Source: Pseudomonadota bacterium
Lineage (GTDB): Bacteria > Pseudomonadota > Alphaproteobacteria > Rhodospirillales > Magnetospirillaceae
Reading direction: 5' to 3'
Length of the DNA: 64,000 nt
NCBI GenBank assembly: GCA_021782815.1
Contig: JAJXUO010000001.1
Span: 1 to 64,000, forward strand
The notes beneath the pieces were generated by a model. That model made no database searches. It had not been told where the DNA came from and saw nothing but the letters and a program-made list of their open reading frames with translations. Positions 9,934 to 17,210 of the stretch are shown here, piece by piece. The position numbers were made by a program, and so were the translations under genes. How positions within the stretch are numbered: the stretch's first letter is position 1; each line of letters starts with the position of its first letter.

Positions 9934-11194
9934 CGCCGTTCTCGAACGGCTGAAGGGACTGCATCCCAAGGTGATCGATCTGGCGCTGGACCGGATCGAA
10001 CGCCTGCTGGCCGCCCTTGAGCATCCCGAACGGACCCTGCCGCCGGTGGTGCATCTGGCCGGCACCAACGGCAAGGGCTCGACCCAGGCCAATCTCCGCG
10101 CCATGGCCGAGGCGGCCGGGCAACGGGTGCATGCCTATACCTCGCCGCATCTGGTGCGCTTCGCCGAGCGTATCCGCGTGGCCGGGCGCATCATCGCCGA
10201 CGACGCCCTCACCGCCCTGCTGGAGGAATGCGAGGCCCGCAACGGCGGCGCCCCTATCACCTTCTTCGAAATCACCACGGCGGCGGCCTTCCTGGCCTTC
10301 GCCCGCACACCGGCCGATCTCTGCCTGCTGGAAACCGGCCTGGGCGGCCGGGTGGACGCCACCAACGTGCTGGACCGCCCGGCCCTGACGGTGCTGACCG
10401 CCCTGTCGCTCGACCATCAGGCCTTCCTGGGCGACACCCTGGCCGCCATCGCCGCCGAAAAGGCCGGCATCCTGAAAGCCGGGGTTCCTTGCGTCTCGGC
10501 CGCCCAGCCGCCCGAAGCCCTGGCGGTGATCGACGCCCGCGCCCAGGCCCTCGGCGTGCCGCTTTATGTGCAGGACCGGGATTGGTCCGTTTGCGAAACG
10601 GAAACCGGCCTCACCTTCACGCAAGGGATCGAGCGCCTGGCCCTGCCGCGTCCGGCCCTGCCGGGGCCGCACCAGGTGCAGAATGCCGGTCTGGCGGTGA
10701 TGGCCGCCCGCCTGCTGGGCCTGCCCGCCGCCGCCATCGCCCAGGGCCTGCGCCAGGCCCAATGGCCGGCCCGCCTGCAACGGCTGAGCACCGGCCCGCT
10801 GCCCGCCCTGCTGGGCCCCGGTCAGGAGCTGTGGCTGGACGGCGGCCACAATCCGGCGGCCGGCGAGGCGCTGGCCGCCTTCATCGGCGACAGTTGGGCC
10901 GACCGGCCGGTGCGGGCGGTGGTGGGCATGATCAATACCAAGGACAGCCAGGGCTTCCTGCTGCCGCTGGCGGCACGGCTGGCCGAGGCGCGCACCGTAA
11001 CCATCCCGCACGAGCCCAACAGCCTGGAGGCGATCCAGGTGGCGGAAACCGCCCGCGCCGCCGGTCTGGCCGCCCATCCCGCCGCCTCGGTGGCCGAGGC
11101 GGTGGCGGCGCTGGCGCAAACGCCCGGCCCGGCCCGCCTGCTGATCTGCGGCAGCCTCTATCTGGCCGGCCATGTCCTGGCTGAAAACGGCTGA
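9914..11194 (+). CDS. folC: Bifunctional dihydrofolate synthase/folylpolyglutamate synthase
   Basis: 426 aa. Adds glutamate to dihydropteroate and to folates. ATP-binding P-loop GTNGKGST, Mur-ligase motifs [24 protein letters not shown] and the ligase C-domain [12 protein letters not shown] are visible. Starts inside the accD tail (20-bp overlap), which suggests translational coupling. Two short hairpins lie at and just after its stop. Confidence 0.96.
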   Translation: MTTATPDAVLERLKGLHPKVIDLALDRIERLLAALEHPERTLPPVVHLAGTNGKGSTQANLRAMAEAAGQRVHAYTSPHLVRFAERIRVAGRIIADDALTALLEECEARNGGAPITFFEITTAAAFLAFARTPADLCLLETGLGGRVDATNVLDRPALTVLTALSLDHQAFLGDTLAAIAAEKAGILKAGVPCVSAAQPPEALAVIDARAQALGVPLYVQDRDWSVCETETGLTFTQGIERLALPRPALPGPHQVQNAGLAVMAARLLGLPAAAIAQGLRQAQWPARLQRLSTGPLPALLGPGQELWLDGGHNPAAGEALAAFIGDSWADRPVRAVVGMINTKDSQGFLLPLAARLAEARTVTIPHEPNSLEAIQVAETARAAGLAAHPAASVAEAVAALAQTPGPARLLICGSLYLAGHVLAENG

Positions 11195-11228
11195 TGACAG
11201 CCGTCGCCGAAAACGGCTGATTACAGCC
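11183..11228. repeat. Tandem small hairpins between convergent folC and lipoprotein genes
   Basis: A unit GAAAACGGCTGATgACAGCC occurs twice in a row (second copy with T for the marked G), about 26 bp apart. Each contains CGGCTG-4 nt-CAGCCG, a 6-bp stem. The first copy includes the folC stop and the second the stop of the convergent lipoprotein gene. May act as a weak bidirectional terminator; there is no T-tract. Confidence 0.5.
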
Positions 11229-11865
11229 GCCCGCTGCGGATGGTAACGCGCCCCACCGGGCCGGGGGTCAGGAGAATATCGGCGTGCGGCAGCATATCGG
11301 CCAGAGTCTGGTCGCCGCCGCTGCCCACCAGCGGCGCCTCCGACAGTTGGGGCGCGGTTCCCGCGGCGTAATAGCTGCTTTGCGCCTGCTGGGGGGTGAG
11401 CAGAATGATATAGCGCTCGCCGCTTCTGGCCGGATCGAAATAAAGCGTGCCCTCGATGGTGGCGGAACTGCTGAAATGGGCATGGTCCCGCCAGCTGATC
11501 ACCGGCGCCCCCACTTGGCGGGTGGGCCGGAACAGCCCATCCAGCACCAGCACGCTGGGATAGAACACCCGATGCTCATCGGGCCAGCTGATCACATGCA
11601 GATAGAAGGGCGGACTGCCCTCGGGGATCTTCAGGGCCTGAAAATAGCTTTTGCCGGTGGGAAAAACGAAGGCGGGCGAGGTGGCGCTCAGCGACACATC
11701 CTGCTCGCTGCCCAGGTTCAGCCGCCGATAGGGAAAATCGGCATATCCGCTGCAGCAGCTGGGCGCGGCATCGAAACGCGCCAGATCGTCGGGATAGGGG
11801 CCGTTGACATCGGAACAGGCCGTCAGCGCCAGAACCGCCAGCAGCATCACAAAGCGCGCCCGCAT
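11221..11865 (-). CDS. MalM-like envelope lipoprotein
   Basis: 214 aa. Signal peptide MRARFVMLLAVLALTACSD with a lipobox (LTAC), so probably lipidated at Cys17 and envelope-anchored. The rest resembles the MalM family: a CC-containing segment followed by FPYRRLNLG, a SPAFVFPTGKSYFQALKIP stretch and an Ig-like beta-rich core. I recognise the family from this pattern only, and no maltose genes are near, so a role in maltodextrin uptake is not implied. The ATG at 11865 was chosen for GAGGTGG immediately upstream and because the signal peptide starts there. Lies between folC (convergent) and trxA (same strand) with the trxA terminator in between. Confidence 0.7.
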   Translation of the reverse strand: MRARFVMLLAVLALTACSDVNGPYPDDLARFDAAPSCCSGYADFPYRRLNLGSEQDVSLSATSPAFVFPTGKSYFQALKIPEGSPPFYLHVISWPDEHRVFYPSVLVLDGLFRPTRQVGAPVISWRDHAHFSSSATIEGTLYFDPARSGERYIILLTPQQAQSSYYAAGTAPQLSEAPLVGSGGDQTLADMLPHADILLTPGPVGRVTIRSGRL

Positions 11866-11886
11866 GCCATCCACCTCGTTACGATC

Positions 11887-11925
11887 TAAAAACAAAGCCC
11901 CGCCGCCGGAGTGGCGGCGGGGCTT
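11887..11925 (-). terminator. Rho-independent terminator after trxA
   Basis: A 13-bp perfect stem (AAGCCCCGCCGCC / GGCGGCGGGGCTT) with a 5-nt loop; on the minus strand it is followed by TTTGTTTTTAG. It begins about 20 bases after the trxA stop. Confidence 0.9.
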
Positions 11926-11946
11926 CACCCGTGACGCTGCAACGCC

Positions 11947-12261
11947 TTACAGGCTGGATTCGACCCATTCATAGAGCTTGCTCTTGGGCAGGGCGCCGAT
12001 TTTGGTGGCCGCCACCTGGCCGTTCTTGAACAGGATCAGGGTGGGAATGCCGCGCACGCCGAACTTGCCGGGGGTGCCCGGGTTCTCGTCGATATTGAGC
12101 TTGGCAACGGTGACCTTGTCGGCCAGATCCTTCGACAGATCGTCCAGGGCGGGGGCGATCTGACGGCAGGGGCCGCACCATTCGGCCCAGAAATCCACCA
12201 GAACGGGGCCGGGGGCGTTCAGCACATCGGCTTCGAAAGAGCTATCGGTCACAGCGATCAT
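11947..12261 (-). CDS. trxA: Thioredoxin
   Basis: 104 aa cytoplasmic disulfide reductase with the active site [10 protein letters not shown] and the cis-Pro loop GIPTLILF. Normal length for TrxA. AGGTGA precedes the ATG. In related genomes trxA commonly follows addA; here a fic gene on the opposite strand lies between them. Confidence 0.96.
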   Translation of the reverse strand: MIAVTDSSFEADVLNAPGPVLVDFWAEWCGPCRQIAPALDDLSKDLADKVTVAKLNIDENPGTPGKFGVRGIPTLILFKNGQVAATKIGALPKSKLYEWVESSL

Positions 12262-12488
12262 CGTCAGGTCACCTTTAAGAATGTGGTCGGGCGGGGCGCG
12301 TCCACTGGTCGCGGCCCCGCTAAAGATCCTTAGATAGGGACTCTAGGACACCGGGAGAAGACCCGTCAAGCTGTCGTCCTGCGGGATTGGCCCAGGCGAT
12401 CCTGCTGAACCGGGTTTCTCAGGCGCCGGATGCGTCCCCCTGGGAAACCGCACAGCTCGTTTAAGCCCGCTTATCTTAGCACGCCCGC

Positions 12489-12518
12489 TATTTAAGCGAA
12501 GTCGATATTGCTTAAATA
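12489..12518. promoter_or_regulatory. Inverted repeat upstream of fic, probable operator
   Basis: Perfect 9-bp arms TATTTAAGC / GCTTAAATA separated by 12 bp, in an unusually AT-rich pocket ending 23 bp before the fic start. The Fic protein itself carries a C-terminal winged-helix domain, so autoregulation is plausible but is inference. Confidence 0.55.
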
Positions 12519-12541
12519 AGTACTGGCCATCATAATGAGCC

Positions 12542-13723
12542 ATGAGCGATTCCGACCCCAAACAACGCCTTGGCCGCTTCGCAGAGACACGCGTCGCAGG
12601 CGAAACGGTGCGCGCTTTCGTGCCACCTCCCCTGCCTCCAGTGCCAATGATCGACGTGCTGGCGCTTCTCGACCGGCTCAGCCTTGCCGAACGCGCCTTG
12701 GGACGGCTGGACGGCATCACGATGCTGCTGCCGCGCCAAGAACTGTTCCTCTATATGTATGTCCGCAAGGAGGCCGTGCTTTCCTCGCAGATCGAAGGAA
12801 CACAATCGACGCTGACCGACTTGCTGCGCTTCGAAACCGAAGCACAGGCGGGTCATCCGATCGACGACATCCGCGAAGTCTCGAACTACGTTGATGCGAT
12901 GATGTATGGGTTGGAACGGCTGCAGACGCTGCCACTGTCCCTGCGACTGATCCGCGAGATGCATGCACGCCTGCTGCAAAGCGGGCGCGGCGGCACCAAG
13001 GACCCCGGCGAGTTTCGCCGCTCGCAGAACTGGATCGGCGGGACACGTCCGGGCAATGCGCTGTACGTGCCACCGCCCGTCACGGAACTGGACGATTGTC
13101 TCGGGGCATTTGAACGCTTCATGCACGAGGATCACTCTCGCCTTCCGGCTCTCATCAAGGCCGGGCTGTTACATGTCCAGTTCGAAACCATTCACCCTTT
13201 TCTCGACGGCAATGGCCGCATCGGCCGCCTGCTGGTGACGCTGTATCTTTGCGTCAATGGCGTACTGCGAAAGCCGCTCCTCTATCTCAGCCTGTTTCTC
13301 AAAACCCATCGCGCTGATTACTACCGACTCCTTCAGGAGGTACGCGAACATGGTCATTGGGAAGCTTGGCTCGATTTCTTTCTTGCCGGTGTGGCCGAAA
13401 CGGCGAACCAGGCGTTCGATGCCGCCACGCGGATTGTCGACCTGTTCAAAGAGGATCGTGAACGCATCACGGCGGAAAGCGACCGCGCGGGTTCCGCACT
13501 GCGCATCCATGAGCTGTTTCAGCAGCACCCATTTCTGACCGCGAACCAGCTCGTTGAGCACACCGGCCTATCGGCGCCGACGGTCAATGCGGCACTCGCC
13601 GACCTTGAGCGTTTTAGGATTCTCGAGGAGATCACTGGGCGGAAGCGAGGGCGTGTTTTCAGCTATCGCGCCTATCTGACCATCCTCAGCGAGGGGACCG
13701 ATCCGTTACCCACGATCACCTGA
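12542..13723 (+). CDS. Fic-domain protein with inhibitory motif and winged helix
   Basis: 393 aa. Fic enzymes transfer AMP (or another phosphate-containing group) from a nucleotide to hydroxyl side chains of target proteins. The active motif HPFLDGNGRIGR (218-229) is complete. An N-terminal autoinhibitory motif of the (S/T)xxxE(G/N) type is present in the same chain (SSQIEG, residues 81-86, Glu85), so this is a class II, self-inhibited Fic with no separate antitoxin needed. The end (about 325-380) is a winged-helix DNA-binding domain (TANQLVEHTGLSAPTVNAAL). It lies between trxA and addA on the opposite strand, and its codon use is more mixed than that of its neighbours, consistent with acquisition. 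Target unknown. Confidence 0.93.
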   Translation: MSDSDPKQRLGRFAETRVAGETVRAFVPPPLPPVPMIDVLALLDRLSLAERALGRLDGITMLLPRQELFLYMYVRKEAVLSSQIEGTQSTLTDLLRFETEAQAGHPIDDIREVSNYVDAMMYGLERLQTLPLSLRLIREMHARLLQSGRGGTKDPGEFRRSQNWIGGTRPGNALYVPPPVTELDDCLGAFERFMHEDHSRLPALIKAGLLHVQFETIHPFLDGNGRIGRLLVTLYLCVNGVLRKPLLYLSLFLKTHRADYYRLLQEVREHGHWEAWLDFFLAGVAETANQAFDAATRIVDLFKEDRERITAESDRAGSALRIHELFQQHPFLTANQLVEHTGLSAPTVNAALADLERFRILEEITGRKRGRVFSYRAYLTILSEGTDPLPTIT

Positions 13724-13766
13724 CGGCAGGAGCGATGATGCACCATCAAAGCCTGGGATCAAACAG

Positions 13767-16700
13767 TCATACCAGTCCCAGGCTGTCGTCCAACAACGCG
13801 GCGTCGAGGGGCATCAGGGTGGGGCCGTCGGTCCACAGCAGGGCGCAGCGAATGGCCCGGCCGGGATAGATGCAGGCCAGAGCGGCGCGGTAGGCCGCCA
13901 TCTGCCGCACATAAACCGGCGCCACCTCTGCGGCCCGGCGCGGCGGTGGGCGGTTGGTTTTGAAATCCACGATCAGCACCGCCTCGGGTGTGACCACCAG
14001 CCGGTCCACCTGGCCGGACAGAATGCGCTCGCCCACCATCCCCACCACCGGCACCTCGGCGCGGCTGCCGGGGCCGAACAGCGCCCCCCAGGCCGGATCG
14101 GTGAGCACGGCATGCACCTCGCGGGCGATCTCCGCCTGCCGGGCCACGCTTAAAGACCAGACCGGGCGGGCCAGAAAGCGCGCCGCCGCCGCCGGACGCT
14201 CTTCCGGCGGCACCTCGGGCAAGGTTTGCAGCAGGCGATGCACCAGCCGGCCGCGCTGAAAGCGCGCGCCGTTATCGGCACCGAAAGGCGACCGCACCGC
14301 CGGCTCCTCGTCATCGGGGCGTGACGGCGTCAGCGGCCGCGGCGGCGACGGTTCCTGCGGCGCCGCCAGGCGGGCCCAGGCGGGCAGGGGGGGCGGGGCC
14401 GCCGCCGCCGGGGCGGTTTCGCTCTGAGGCGGCACCCCCTCCTGCGCCTGGCGCCAGCGCAGCACCCAGGGCTCCACCACACCCTGACCGGCCTCGGCCA
14501 GGAAGCCGTCGGGCTCGGGATCGGCGGTGGCGCCCAGGGCGGCGCGGATCAGGTCGTACCAGCAGTGCCCCGGCGCCGCCCGCCGGGTGTTCCAGCCGCA
14601 GATGTAAAGCCGGTCCTCGGCCCGGGTCATGGCCACATAGAGCAGGCGGCGATATTCATCGTCGCGGGCCTGGGCCGCCGCGTCGCGCGCCGCCTGACAC
14701 AGGCTGTCCTGATCCTCGGTGCGCGGCGGCCAGACCGGCAGTTCGTCCCCCTCCTCGCCCAGCCACAGGAACCGGGGCGGCTTCACCGGCGCCTGCAGGG
14801 TGTCGGGCAGGAAGACGATGGGAGCCTGCAAGCCCTTGGAGCCATGCACCGTCATGATGCGCACGGCGTCGTTGCCCGCCTCCAGATCGCGCTTGATCTC
14901 CACACCGCCCTGTTCCAGCCAGTGCAGGAAGGCCTGCAGCGAGGGCGGATGCAGCCGTTCGTGCGCCAGGGTCAGGCTCATGAACTCGTCGATGGGATCT
15001 TCCGCCTCCGGTCCCAGCCGGGCCAGCAACCGGGCCTTGCCGCCGCGCGCCAGCAGATGGGCATAAAGATCGTGCGGCGGCACCCGGTCGGCCAGGGCCA
15101 TCAGCTCGCTCAAAAGGCCATGGGCGAACGCGTACTCAGGCTCGCCGGCACGGTCGCGCAGCGCCTCCCACAGGCTGGCCGGGCGGTTCCAGGCCAGGGT
15201 GAACAGCTGCTCTTCCGTCAGTCCCAGCAGCGGGCTTTTCAGCACCGTGGCCAGGGTGAGATCATCGTCGGGCAGCAGCAGGACCTGGCCCAGGGCCATC
15301 AGATCCATCACCGCCAGCTGTTCGGTCAGCACCATGCGGTCGGCCCCGGCCACCGCCACCCCCAGGGTTTTCAGCTCGCGCACCAGCTCTTCCACGAAGG
15401 CGTTGCGGCGGCGCACCAGCACCATGATGTCGCCGGGGCGGATGGCGCGACCCCGGCTGTCCAGCCGCTCGCCGCCCTGCACCATGGCGCGGATGCGCTG
15501 GGCCAGAAGCCGGGCCAGACGGCCGCGCGGACTGTCGCCCTTCTGCCGTTCCACCGGCGGTTTCCAGGCGGCGGGATCGTCCTTGGGCTTGGGCTCGACG
15601 GCGGGCCACAGCTCCACCAGCCCGGCGGCGGCGCGCCGCCAGGCCTGATGGGTGATGCCGGCCTCGCCCACCACCCCCTGGCGGCCCTGGGGCGAATTGA
15701 TCACCGCGTCCACCGCATCCAGCACCCGCTGCGCCGAGCGGAACGACACCAGCAGATCCACCTCGTCCCACCGGCCGCCGGCCGCCGGCACCTTTGCGGC
15801 GAAACGGCGGCGCATGCGCTCGAATTCGCGCGGATCGGCGCGCTGGAAACTGTAGATGGACTGTTTGGGATCGCCCACGGCGAACACCGTGCGGGTCACG
15901 CCATCGGCCTGACCGGCCCCGGCGAAAAATTCGTCGGTCAGGGCCCGCACCACCGCCCACTGATCGGGATTGGTATCCTGCGCCTCGTCGATGAGAATGT
16001 GATCCAGACCGCCATCCAGCTTATAGAGCACCCAGGCGGCCTGGCCCTCCTGTTGCAAAAGCGAAACGGTTTTCAGGATGAGATCGTCGTAATCCAGCAT
16101 GGCCCGTGCCCGCTTCTGGCGCTGATAGCCGTCCAGCAGGGCCTCGCCCAGGGCATAGAGCGCGGCGGTGGCGGCAACGGTGGTGGCGGCGCGCAGGCGG
16201 TCTTGCAGGCGATAGAGCCGTTCGGCCTCGCGGGCCAGGATGTCGGCGGTGCCGGGATGCGCCGTTTCCACCCCCTTGGTGCACAGGGTTTTGCGGATTT
16301 CCCCCTTGTCGGTGAGGAAGGCCTTGCACCAGAGGGAGAACTGCCCGGCCCGCGCCGCCGGATCGGCGGCCAGCCAGGGGGCCATCAGGGCGGCGCGGTC
16401 GAGATCGCTTTTGCTGCCGCCCAAGAGCGCCGCCAGCGCCTGGCGGCAGGCCGGGGCGTTGCAGGCCTCGTCCGCGACGGCGGCGGCCACCAGGGCGGCG
16501 GGAGTCTGTTCCGAGGTCAAACCGAAGCGGCGCCGCAGCTCGGCCGCCGCCGCCTCCAGGCCGCCGAACCGCTCCTTCAGGCGCAAAAGCCGTCCGCGTT
16601 CGCGGGCCAGGTCGGCCATCAGCTCGGGGAAGAAACTTTCATGCACCGAGGCGGTGACCAGGGCCAGGGCGGCGGCCAGCCGGGCATCGCCGCCGGCCCG

Positions 16701-17210
16701 GGCGCGGAAGATCACCTCTTCCCGCGCCGCCTCCAGCATTTCCCCGGCATCCTGGTCGTCCATCACCTGGAAGTGCGGCGCCAGTCCCGCCTCCAGCGGG
16801 AAGCGTCGCAGCAGCGACTGGCAGAAGGCGTGAATGGTTTCGATATGCATGCCGCCCGGCGCGTCGAGCACCTGGGCGAACAGGCGGCGAGCCCGGATCA
16901 GGGTGGCGGCCTCGGGCGGGCGGCCCAGCAGTTTTTCCACCGCCGCCGCCAGATCCTGGTCGGCGCAGGTGGCCCAGCGTCCCAGGGTGGTGGCGATGCG
17001 GTTGGCCATTTCCGCCGCCGCCGCCTTGGTGAAGGTCAGGCACAAGAGGCGGTGCGCCGGGGTTCCGGCCAGCAGCAGCCCCAGCACCCGATCGGTCAGC
17101 ACCTTGGTCTTGCCGCTGCCCGCCGAGGCCGACACCCACACCGAACGGCCGGGATCGGCGGCGCGCCGTTGCGGCACCTCGGGATCGATCAGCGGCGACA
17201 GCGGGCTCAT
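13767..17210 (-). CDS. addA: Double-strand break repair helicase/nuclease AddA
   Basis: 1147 aa UvrD-like helicase with a C-terminal RecB-family nuclease; with AddB it resects double-strand breaks for RecA. Walker A ASAGSGKT is near residue 30, motif II LIDEAQDTNPDQW, a late helicase motif LLYVAMTRAEDRLY, and the PD-(D/E)XK core SGQVDRL...LIVDFKT close to the C-terminus. The ATG at 17210 (MSPLSPL) forms an ATGA overlap with the addB stop and has GAGGAGGG upstream, so it is preferred to the longer frame reaching 17240. Confidence 0.96.
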   Translation of the reverse strand: MSPLSPLIDPEVPQRRAADPGRSVWVSASAGSGKTKVLTDRVLGLLLAGTPAHRLLCLTFTKAAAAEMANRIATTLGRWATCADQDLAAAVEKLLGRPPEAATLIRARRLFAQVLDAPGGMHIETIHAFCQSLLRRFPLEAGLAPHFQVMDDQDAGEMLEAAREEVIFRARAGGDARLAAALALVTASVHESFFPELMADLARERGRLLRLKERFGGLEAAAAELRRRFGLTSEQTPAALVAAAVADEACNAPACRQALAALLGGSKSDLDRAALMAPWLAADPAARAGQFSLWCKAFLTDKGEIRKTLCTKGVETAHPGTADILAREAERLYRLQDRLRAATTVAATAALYALGEALLDGYQRQKRARAMLDYDDLILKTVSLLQQEGQAAWVLYKLDGGLDHILIDEAQDTNPDQWAVVRALTDEFFAGAGQADGVTRTVFAVGDPKQSIYSFQRADPREFERMRRRFAAKVPAAGGRWDEVDLLVSFRSAQRVLDAVDAVINSPQGRQGVVGEAGITHQAWRRAAAGLVELWPAVEPKPKDDPAAWKPPVERQKGDSPRGRLARLLAQRIRAMVQGGERLDSRGRAIRPGDIMVLVRRRNAFVEELVRELKTLGVAVAGADRMVLTEQLAVMDLMALGQVLLLPDDDLTLATVLKSPLLGLTEEQLFTLAWNRPASLWEALRDRAGEPEYAFAHGLLSELMALADRVPPHDLYAHLLARGGKARLLARLGPEAEDPIDEFMSLTLAHERLHPPSLQAFLHWLEQGGVEIKRDLEAGNDAVRIMTVHGSKGLQAPIVFLPDTLQAPVKPPRFLWLGEEGDELPVWPPRTEDQDSLCQAARDAAAQARDDEYRRLLYVAMTRAEDRLYICGWNTRRAAPGHCWYDLIRAALGATADPEPDGFLAEAGQGVVEPWVLRWRQAQEGVPPQSETAPAAAAPPPLPAWARLAAPQEPSPPRPLTPSRPDDEEPAVRSPFGADNGARFQRGRLVHRLLQTLPEVPPEERPAAAARFLARPVWSLSVARQAEIAREVHAVLTDPAWGALFGPGSRAEVPVVGMVGERILSGQVDRLVVTPEAVLIVDFKTNRPPPRRAAEVAPVYVRQMAAYRAALACIYPGRAIRCALLWTDGPTLMPLDAALLDDSLGLV

